Below are positions 53,566 to 61,031 of a DNA stretch of 64,000 nucleotides, piece after piece. The stretch covers positions 62,001-126,000 of the forward strand of contig JAHHHB010000002.1 of the NCBI GenBank assembly GCA_019359545.1, read 5' to 3'. Positions within the stretch are counted from its first letter, which is position 1; every line of letters starts with the position of its first letter. Under the pieces are notes generated by a model. It was not told the origin of the DNA, did no database searches, and saw nothing but the letters and a program-made list of their open reading frames with translations. The DNA is from Desmonostoc geniculatum HA4340-LM1 (GTDB lineage: Bacteria > Cyanobacteriota > Cyanobacteriia > Cyanobacteriales > Nostocaceae). The position numbers and the translations under genes were made by a program.

Positions 53566-55581
53566 CTAAACTCTCACCCATTTCAATACATTGGGGTCTT
53601 TGTCATAGCGGTAGGTCACACCATCTTTAGTAGTGATAGCCTTGCCAAGGCTGGCCTTGCTTCTGATAGTATTAATGGAAGAGTCTGTTAATCTCTGCAT
53701 TTGCTGATGAGAAAGTCTGGCGATCGCGTCTATCTCTGGTTGACCTTGAGATTGATTATTGGCTGAAGCATCTACAGTGATTTGATTAGCTTCAGGGGAA
53801 TTACTGGCGATTTCTTTTGCTTTTTTCAGCCGATAATCTTGCACAGTTATGAGTTGCCAACTAGAATCTTGTAACAGTTCTAGAACCCATTGATGATAAT
53901 TAAACAAACTCTCCCGATGTCCAACACTGATAAATGTTGTTTTATTTTCTTGCAATTGTCGATATAAATTCGCTTCATTGTTTAAATCCAAAGCGCTTGT
54001 TGCTTCATCTAAAATAGTGAAGTTAGGCTGATTCACTAATATTCGTGCAAAAGCAAGGCGTTGTTGTTCTCCCAATGATAATATATTTTCCCAAGGAACT
54101 TCTATATCCAAATCATCGACTCGACTAAATAAATTTTGCAGATTAACTTGTTGCAAAACTGCTTCAATTTCTTGGTCAGTCATTTGGCGATTTGTTTGAG
54201 GATAAAGTAACTGTTCGCGCAAAGTTCCCAAAATTATGTAAGGACGTTGGGGTAAAAATAAGACATCTTTTAAGGGAGGTCGCACCAGAAGACCAGTTCC
54301 TGCATTCCACAACCCAGCGATCGCTCTCAGTAGTGAACTTTTACCTCGACCACTGGGGCCAACAATCAATAAACCTTCCCCTGGTTGAACAGACACTGAC
54401 AAATCTTCGACAATCACCTGTTCATAATCCGGCGTTTGTAAGGTGACATGCTCAAAAGCAAGACGGTTTTCTTCTCTTGCTTTAATGGTACTGACATTCA
54501 CTGGTTCTTTAATAACAGCTTCTAAAGCATTCGACAACTCATTTAAGCGATCGACGTAACTAGAAAATCGTCCGGAAGTCGCAAATTCTCTGATTAATTC
54601 TGCCATAGCACCGGCGAACAGATTACAAGCTAAACTGGCTTGACCAACTTCTCCATAGTCAACTTCACCATTAATATATAAAGGTCCGAGAACTAAAAAT
54701 GGAAATATTTGGATAACAGCCTGATATCCTCTGTTAAAAATATCCTGACTTCTTTCCCAATTAATCCTGCGTTTAGTATATTTAATAATATTATTAAATC
54801 GGCGTTCAATAATATTTAATTCTTGGTTTTCTCCCTGAAAAAAAGCTACGGATTCAGCATGATTACGAACATGAGTCACACTGTAATTGTGGTCAGCTTC
54901 AGCTTCGAGTTCTTGTTGATTAATCTTATTCAATTCTTGAGCCAAGTAAACAGCAATCAAGTTGCCTATAACCGTATAAACAACCAAAGCAATTGCAATA
55001 GGTTGAGAAATTGACCAGAGAATTACTAAAAAAGTCGTCATTTCCAGCACTTTTTCTAGGGTAGTAGCTGAAAAACTCAGAGCAGTCCTGGCAATGGGTT
55101 CGATTTCTTGGGATAGACGTTGATCTGGATTATCAATATCGGATTGAAAGTTTATTTTATAGTAGGCACGGTTGCTCAAATATTTTTTTAAAATGTGATT
55201 ACTCAGCCATTGATACCAATCAAGAGCTATTCGTTTTCTGATAAATCTTGAAAATCCTACTAAGAGTGTTACCAAAATCAGGGCAACACCGTAAACTATT
55301 AATGTATCAACAAACTTAGAAGAATTTTTTTCTTCGACGATGACATCAACTAAATAACGACTAACAAAGCTATTAAAGGCAGTTATACCCACAAGGGCGA
55401 TAATTAATAAAATCAAGAGGAAGAGCATTGCCCATGCGCGAATTACATCGGAAAATGCTCTCTCATCTGAGTCTGTTGGATACCAGTATGGCGCAGCGAT
55501 CGCTTTGACATTATCCCAAAATTTATTAATATTTGAAAACGTATTTTTGAATGGTTGAAAAAGAAAAAATTGAGTTTGCAT
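53566..55581 (-). CDS. ABC transporter, SbmA/BacA-like
   Basis: 671-residue half-transporter with fused membrane and ATPase parts (ABC_membrane_2 type). Six membrane helices lie at about 45-350. The nucleotide-binding domain is about 400-590: Walker A VGPSGRGKSSLLRAIAGLW, Q-loop FLPQRPYI, signature LSLGEQQRLAFARIL, Walker B NFTILDEATSALD and HRESLFNYHQ. A C-terminal tail of about 80 residues (ANNQSQGQPEIDAI) is extra. Cyanobacterial peptide clusters often carry such an exporter (compare McyH and ApnE). Its position 3' of a thioesterase-ending NRPS supports peptide export, by inference. Confidence 0.85.
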   Translation of the reverse strand: MQTQFFLFQPFKNTFSNINKFWDNVKAIAAPYWYPTDSDERAFSDVIRAWAMLFLLILLIIALVGITAFNSFVSRYLVDVIVEEKNSSKFVDTLIVYGVALILVTLLVGFSRFIRKRIALDWYQWLSNHILKKYLSNRAYYKINFQSDIDNPDQRLSQEIEPIARTALSFSATTLEKVLEMTTFLVILWSISQPIAIALVVYTVIGNLIAVYLAQELNKINQQELEAEADHNYSVTHVRNHAESVAFFQGENQELNIIERRFNNIIKYTKRRINWERSQDIFNRGYQAVIQIFPFLVLGPLYINGEVDYGEVGQASLACNLFAGAMAELIREFATSGRFSSYVDRLNELSNALEAVIKEPVNVSTIKAREENRLAFEHVTLQTPDYEQVIVEDLSVSVQPGEGLLIVGPSGRGKSSLLRAIAGLWNAGTGLLVRPPLKDVLFLPQRPYIILGTLREQLLYPQTNRQMTDQEIEAVLQQVNLQNLFSRVDDLDIEVPWENILSLGEQQRLAFARILVNQPNFTILDEATSALDLNNEANLYRQLQENKTTFISVGHRESLFNYHQWVLELLQDSSWQLITVQDYRLKKAKEIASNSPEANQITVDASANNQSQGQPEIDAIARLSHQQMQRLTDSSINTIRSKASLGKAITTKDGVTYRYDKDPNVLKWVRV

Positions 55582-55610
55582 ATTTGATAAATAAATTGAA
55601 CATATTTTGG

Positions 55611-55735
55611 GGAGTAGGAGTTAGGAGTTAGGAGTTAGGAGTTAGGAGTTAGGAGTTAGGAGTTAGGAGTTATTCTCCCCCTGCCTCCCCTGCCTCCCCT
55701 GCCCCCTCATCTCCCTCATCTCCCTCATCTTTCCA
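55611..55735. repeat. GGAGTTA heptamer and C-rich repeat
   Basis: At least seven direct GGAGTTA heptamers (55613-55672), then CCTGCCTCCC and CTCATCTCC repeats. Lies between the NRPS stop and the transporter start; a possible transcriptional break or terminator. Confidence 0.85.
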
Positions 55736-55737
55736 CA

Positions 55738-58700
55738 CTATGTATAACTCTCCAAACCGATCAAATTCTGTAATTCTGCGGCTAATATTTTGACATTGGG
55801 TTCATACAGCATTGCACCGTGGTTTCCAGGTACTGAAATTACTTTGATAGACTTTTGAGTAAAGGTTTGCCATCCCCAATCGGGCAGATTGTAATCAGAA
55901 CTAGCTTGTAGTTCTTGCACAACAATCTCCTTGACTTCTTGAGCGCGAAATAAAACAATAGGAGCAGAAATACAATAATTGGGCTGATAATTTGCGTAAT
56001 TGAGCGTCAACACTTGCATCACTTGTAGATTGTTTTTCAGTAGAGAAAGGGTTGAGTGTTCTGGTAAGACATTGTATCGGTATAGATACTCAGCCGCAAG
56101 ATCCCAACGGGCTTGGTCATCAGGACTTGCAGCTAAATCATCATATTCCAAACCTAAATAAATTCCCTTTATGGCTTCAATTCGTTGAATTGATTGCCAA
56201 ATCCAATCAAGGTCTGTTCTATTAGTTAAATACTCAGGTCTAGAAACCAGTCCTGCGTCCAATATCGCTAGGAAACCCACTGTTTCACCTTGCTGTTCGA
56301 GTTGAGCAGCCATTTCAAAAGCAACGGCACAACCTGAAGAGTATCCTATCAGTACGTATGGACTTTTTGTTTGCTTTTGGCGTAATAATTCAATCAGTTG
56401 ACTTGCATGGGCTGGTACTGAATCAGGAAGTGGGCTAAGTCCATCTCGGCCTGGAGTTTCTAGTCCATACACTGGATTTTCAGTGCCTAAATTGATTGCT
56501 AAATCTCGAAAATAAAAGCCGTGTCCGTTTGCACCAGGAAGAAAAAATAGAGGGGTTGCGTTTCCTAAAGGTTGGAGTGAAAGTAAATCAGGATGAGACT
56601 GTTGAACCTCTGTATCACAAAGTTGTTGTGCTAGTTGAGCAATAGTAGGATTCTGAAATAAACTGCTTAGAGAAAGTTGTTGTCCAAATATCTGTTGAAT
56701 ATTATTGAGCAATTTCATCGCCAATAAAGAATGACCGCCCAAGTCGAAAAAGTTATCATGAATTCCAATTTCTTGACGTTCAAGTACAGCAGACCATACT
56801 TTAGCTAGTTGTTGTTCAACTTCGTTGCGTGGTGCTTCATATAAACCTTCAATTCTACTGTCAGGAGCAGGTAAAGCTTTACGGTCAATTTTGCCATTGG
56901 GAGTTAAAGGTAATTCATCCAATACCACAATGTCAGCAGGTACCATGTAATCGGGTAGACGAGATTTGAGATTATTTTTTAATTGGGTAGATAAATCAGT
57001 TGTAATTTCTCCCGTTACATAGGCAACTAAACTCTGGTTGCTTTCAGTTTTATATAAAATGACAATTGCTTCTTTAACTAATGGATGTTGCAATAATAGC
57101 GATTCAATTTCACCTAATTCGATGCGGAAGCCCCGTAATTTAATTTGATCGTCAATACGGCCTAGATATTCCAGGTTGCCATCATCTCTCCATTTTGCTA
57201 AGTCGCCAGTTTTATAAATTCGCTCAATTTTACCGAATAATTCAACTTCAATAAATTTTTCGGCGGTAGTTTCAGGACGATTCAGATAGCCTCTTGCTAA
57301 ACCTACGCCAGCGATGCACAATTCTCCAGGTATTCCTGGGGGTAATGGTTGATTGTGACCATCTAAAATGTAGATGCGGATATTGGCTAAGGGACTTCCA
57401 ATAGGGGGTTTTTTGCCATTAGGTTGGCAAAGAGCTACACTTGCACAAACTGTAGATTCCGTCGGCCCGTAGCCATTAAAAAAACGCCGTCCCTTTGCCC
57501 ATCGGGTAACTAATTCTGTTGGGCAGGCTTCACCAGCAGTAACTACGACTTGCCAATCAGGTAAGGCTGCTTGCGGTAACAGAGATAAGACTGAAGGAGG
57601 TAAGGTGATATGGGAAATTTGGCGATCGCCTAAAAACTTCACTAAGTCTTGACTTGGTAGCAGGGTTTCTTTTTTAGCAAGATATAAACAAGCGCCCGCA
57701 GTCAGGGCAGTGGCAATTTCCCAAATTGAGGCATCGAAGCTGAAAGAAGCAAACTGAAGCAAACGGCTTTGAGGTTGAATTTGCAAAACTTGAGCGATCG
57801 CCAAAGTCATATTTATTAGTCCTCGATGCTCAATCATCACTCCTTTGGGTCTTCCCGTGGAACCAGAAGTATAAATTACATAAGCTAAATTATCAGGTTT
57901 ACTTTTTGGACTGGGATTTTCTATTAACTCTTCGGTAAAAGTTTCTTCATCCAAACAAATTACTTGAGGAGAATTTTCTAGTTCAGCCAGAGGTAATTTT
58001 TCTAGTATAAAACTTTGGGTTAGTAAGACCGATATTCCCGAATCTTCTAACATCAACCCAATCCGTTCTTGTGGATAATTGGGGTCAATGGGTACATAAG
58101 CACCACCAGCTTTGAGGACAGCTAGTACACCAATAATCATTTCTAAAGAACGGTCAACGCAGACACCAATTAAAGTGTCTGGTTGAATTTGGTGATTTGG
58201 AATTAAATAATGAGCGAGTTGGTTGGCTTTTTGATTTAGTTGCTGATAAGTTAAGCTTTGGGATTCAAACACCAAAGCGATATGATGAGGATTTTTTTTA
58301 ACTTGTTGTTCAAATAAATCAACTAAAGTTTTATCTTCAGGATATTCGGTTTGAGTTTGATTCCAGCATTGTAGTTGCAGAAGTTCAGCCGCTGTCATCA
58401 AAGGCAGAGTCTTGATAGGTTGGTTCGCGTTATTAATAATTCCCTGAAGTAAAACTTCAAACTGTTCCGCCATCCGTTGGATAGTACTTTTCTCAAACAA
58501 ATCGGTAGCGTATTCCCAAGACAAATTTAATTGGTTGTCAGATTCTACAGCCATTAATGCTAAGTCAAACTTAGCAAAGGGACAAGTTACTCCAAGCCAT
58601 TCAATCTCTAGTTCTGGTAAACTCAAGTCGGCATTTTCATTATTTTCTAGTGCTAACATCACCTGGAATAAAGGGTTATGACTCATGCTGCGTTCTGGTT

Positions 58701-60063
58701 GTAATTTTTCTACCAGAAACTCAAAGGGGATGTCTTGATGAGAGTATGCATCTAAACAAGTTTGGCGAGTTTGTTGCAGGAACTCGATAAAGTTTTGCTC
58801 AGGTTTGATTTGGTTACGCAGCACCAATGTATTGACAAAAAAGCCGATTAATGATTCTGTTTGGCTATGGGTGCGGTTGGCAATGGGAGAACCAATACAG
58901 AGATCGTTTTGGCGACTGTAACGAGAAAGCAGAATACTCAAAGCCGCCAACAAGGTCATAAAAAGACTTGTGCCTTGTTGTTGATTGAGGGTTTTAATAG
59001 CAAGAGTTAATTCCGGACTTAGGGAGTAGAGATGGCGTGCGCCTTGGTAGCTTTGCTGTGCTGGACGGGGATAATCGGTGGGTAACTCCAGCAATGGGGA
59101 AGCATCCTTGAGTTGATGTTTCCAATAGTTGATTTGGTTTTCTAATACTTCCCCTTGTAACCAGTTTCGTTGCCAAGCTGCATAGTCGCTGTATTGAATG
59201 GCCAGAGGGGTAAGGTTTGGAATCTCACCTTTGATAAAAGCGGTGTAAGCTTGCCGTAACTCACGAACAAAGACACCCATTGACCAGCCATCACTAATAA
59301 TGTGATGCATGTTAATGAGCAATACATATTTTTGCCCTCCGAGTTGCAGCAGTTTGGCTTTAAACAAAGGCCCAGTATTTAAGTCAAACAGTTCTTGAGC
59401 ATGAGCATCGATTAAATTTTGGATAGTTGGGCATTGGGCATTGGGCATTGGGCATTGGGCATTGGGCATTGGAAGTGTGGGAGGTGTGGGAGGATGGGGA
59501 AGAAATCTTTCCCCCCTCTCTCCCCACACTCCCCCATCTCCCTCATCTCCCTCATCTTCCCCATCTCCCCAGTCCCCAGTCCCCAGTCGCTGGTAGGTTA
59601 AAACTTCGATGTCCTCTAAATTTTGGATTGCAACTTGGGGTTGTCCTGCTACTGTGGGAAAATACATTCGCAGGGTGGTATGGCGGTTCAGCAGATAAGC
59701 CAAACTAGAATGCAGGGCATGGATATTTAGGTTGCCGTCGAGTTGTAAAGCGATCGGCATATTGTAACTAGCTGATCGCCCTTGAAGTTGGGCTAACAGC
59801 CAGAGGCGTTGTTGGGCAAAGGAAAGGGGGTTCGGAGCATCAGCTCTTAAAATGGGAATTTCTTCTGCTATTACAGCTTGGGTTTTGGCAGAATTTAAGA
59901 ATGCTAAGATATCTGCTTTGTTGGTTTGAATTTCCTGCTTGAGTTCAGAGGTTAAGGCGTTTTTGCTAGTACGAATTCGTAACTTATCATCTTCAGCCCA
60001 AATTCGGCAGCCTATATTCTGCAAACGCTGCATTAAAGAAACCACTTGCTGATTTTTTGTCAT
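55738..60063 (-). CDS. NRPS module: TubC-C-A-PCP-TE
   Basis: 1441 residues. TubC-type docking domain about 1-60 (QRLQNIGCRIWAEDDKLRIR). Condensation domain about 75-560 with HHIISDG near 251. Adenylation domain about 590-1065 ([39 protein letters not shown]). PCP with Ser in GGHSLLAM near 1109. Type I thioesterase with GYSSG, ILDAG and GNHGAML, the Ser, Asp and His. The A-domain pocket reads DAWTVAGVCK, close to GrsA (DAWTIAAICK), so Phe or a similar aromatic residue is likely. Residues about 158-212 in the C domain derive from STRR repeats. This is the final elongation and release module. Confidence 0.93.
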   Translation of the reverse strand: MTKNQQVVSLMQRLQNIGCRIWAEDDKLRIRTSKNALTSELKQEIQTNKADILAFLNSAKTQAVIAEEIPILRADAPNPLSFAQQRLWLLAQLQGRSASYNMPIALQLDGNLNIHALHSSLAYLLNRHTTLRMYFPTVAGQPQVAIQNLEDIEVLTYQRLGTGDWGDGEDEGDEGDGGVWGERGERFLPHPPTPPTLPMPNAQCPMPNAQCPTIQNLIDAHAQELFDLNTGPLFKAKLLQLGGQKYVLLINMHHIISDGWSMGVFVRELRQAYTAFIKGEIPNLTPLAIQYSDYAAWQRNWLQGEVLENQINYWKHQLKDASPLLELPTDYPRPAQQSYQGARHLYSLSPELTLAIKTLNQQQGTSLFMTLLAALSILLSRYSRQNDLCIGSPIANRTHSQTESLIGFFVNTLVLRNQIKPEQNFIEFLQQTRQTCLDAYSHQDIPFEFLVEKLQPERSMSHNPLFQVMLALENNENADLSLPELEIEWLGVTCPFAKFDLALMAVESDNQLNLSWEYATDLFEKSTIQRMAEQFEVLLQGIINNANQPIKTLPLMTAAELLQLQCWNQTQTEYPEDKTLVDLFEQQVKKNPHHIALVFESQSLTYQQLNQKANQLAHYLIPNHQIQPDTLIGVCVDRSLEMIIGVLAVLKAGGAYVPIDPNYPQERIGLMLEDSGISVLLTQSFILEKLPLAELENSPQVICLDEETFTEELIENPSPKSKPDNLAYVIYTSGSTGRPKGVMIEHRGLINMTLAIAQVLQIQPQSRLLQFASFSFDASIWEIATALTAGACLYLAKKETLLPSQDLVKFLGDRQISHITLPPSVLSLLPQAALPDWQVVVTAGEACPTELVTRWAKGRRFFNGYGPTESTVCASVALCQPNGKKPPIGSPLANIRIYILDGHNQPLPPGIPGELCIAGVGLARGYLNRPETTAEKFIEVELFGKIERIYKTGDLAKWRDDGNLEYLGRIDDQIKLRGFRIELGEIESLLLQHPLVKEAIVILYKTESNQSLVAYVTGEITTDLSTQLKNNLKSRLPDYMVPADIVVLDELPLTPNGKIDRKALPAPDSRIEGLYEAPRNEVEQQLAKVWSAVLERQEIGIHDNFFDLGGHSLLAMKLLNNIQQIFGQQLSLSSLFQNPTIAQLAQQLCDTEVQQSHPDLLSLQPLGNATPLFFLPGANGHGFYFRDLAINLGTENPVYGLETPGRDGLSPLPDSVPAHASQLIELLRQKQTKSPYVLIGYSSGCAVAFEMAAQLEQQGETVGFLAILDAGLVSRPEYLTNRTDLDWIWQSIQRIEAIKGIYLGLEYDDLAASPDDQARWDLAAEYLYRYNVLPEHSTLSLLKNNLQVMQVLTLNYANYQPNYCISAPIVLFRAQEVKEIVVQELQASSDYNLPDWGWQTFTQKSIKVISVPGNHGAMLYEPNVKILAAELQNLIGLESYT
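59425..59592. repeat. STRR-type repeat inside NRPS C domain
   Basis: GGGCATTGGGCATTGGGCAT direct copies, a GTGTGGGAG pair, then CTCCCTCATCTCCCTCATCT and CCCCAGT copies. It stays in frame for about 55 residues between the strands of the C domain. Confidence 0.88.
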
Positions 60064-60153
60064 AATATTTAGCTGGGCACAATCAAAATTGACTGTCGAT
60101 ATAAGTCAGGAATTATTAACAGTAAATAGTAAGTTGGAGAGTTTTTACAATTT

Positions 60154-60750
60154 TTAACTCAGTTCTGGTTTCTGGGCGAACGCTTCCAATTCTACATCCT
60201 GGTAAAGGTCGGTAAAAGGCGCGGTTAGATTAATGCTTCGGAGTTCAAAAATTTGGTCATCAGGTGTATAAGTTTGCAGCACCCATAGTCCTTGGTCATT
60301 ACGGCGAAATGTTTCAACTCTTTGGTGTTTGCTATTAAGTAAAACGTATTCTTCTAGGCTGTCAAGGGTTTGATAGTCGTTGAATTTATCACCTCTGTCA
60401 AAGGCTTCGGTGGACTTGGACAGGACTTCGATAATAAGTTTGGGAAAGCGTTTATAGGTGGAAGTTTCTCGGTCTTTGGGGTCGCAGGTGACGATGATAT
60501 CGGGGTAATAAAAGCAGTTACGTTTTTCAATCTGGGCTTTAATATCGGCAAAGTAAACTCGACATTCTGACCCTCTAAAGTGGTTACGAATCAATAAAGC
60601 AAGGTTTAAACCGATGGTGTTGTGGGTGTCAGTTGTTCCCGCCATTGCGTAAACTTCGCCATCAATATATTCGTGCTTGATATCGCTTTTTTCTTCTAGT
60701 TGGAGGTAGGCTTCGGGAGTGAGAAAAATGGAATCAGATAGGGCAATCAT
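60154..60750 (-). CDS. Uma2 family protein (PD-(D/E)XK fold)
   Basis: 198 residues, DUF820/Uma2 family, very common in cyanobacteria. FLTPEAYLQLEEKSDIKHEY and IDGEVYAMAG are followed by the nuclease-like core FYYPDIIVTCDP (Pro-Asp), LIIEVLSKSTEAFDRGDKF (Glu-x-Leu with Ser/Lys) and LEEYVLLNSKHQRVETFRRN. The biological role is not established. It sits between two NRPS genes on the same strand, 90 bp from the TubC-starting gene, which is an unusual position. Confidence 0.85.
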   Translation of the reverse strand: MIALSDSIFLTPEAYLQLEEKSDIKHEYIDGEVYAMAGTTDTHNTIGLNLALLIRNHFRGSECRVYFADIKAQIEKRNCFYYPDIIVTCDPKDRETSTYKRFPKLIIEVLSKSTEAFDRGDKFNDYQTLDSLEEYVLLNSKHQRVETFRRNDQGLWVLQTYTPDDQIFELRSINLTAPFTDLYQDVELEAFAQKPELS

Positions 60751-60829
60751 AGGTTAAGTTTCTATTAAAAGATCGATTTTACTTGAGAGGTTGTTTGAAA
60801 AGTAATATGTTGTGATTTTAATCGAATTA

Positions 60830-60962
60830 TTACCCCCCTTAGTCCCCCCTTATAAAGGGGGGAAACAAGAAAATCCGGTTCCCTCACGCCACTTGCTTCA
60901 AGCCGGGGAACCCGTCCAACGCAGTGGCTCCCCTTTATAAGGGGAGGGTTAGGGTGGGGTAA
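60830..60962. mobile_element. MITE-like element near NRPS genes
   Basis: 133 bp with inverted ends of about 33 bp: TTACCCCCCTTAGTCCCCCC at the left, complementary to GGGTTAGGGTGGGGTAA at the right, both running into CTTATAAAGGGG. No coding capacity. It lies between the A-NMT-PCP gene and the Uma2 gene. Confidence 0.8.
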
Positions 60963-61031
60963 AAAAATATTTGATACATCAATCATGACTTTTAAAACAT
61001 CCTCTGAGGACGTGTTTTCAGTTGTAGTAAT

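Noticed and set aside
55611-55735. Heptamer array that looked like a CRISPR leader or array
   Set aside because: Units are 7 bp without spacers, so it is an STRR, not a CRISPR.
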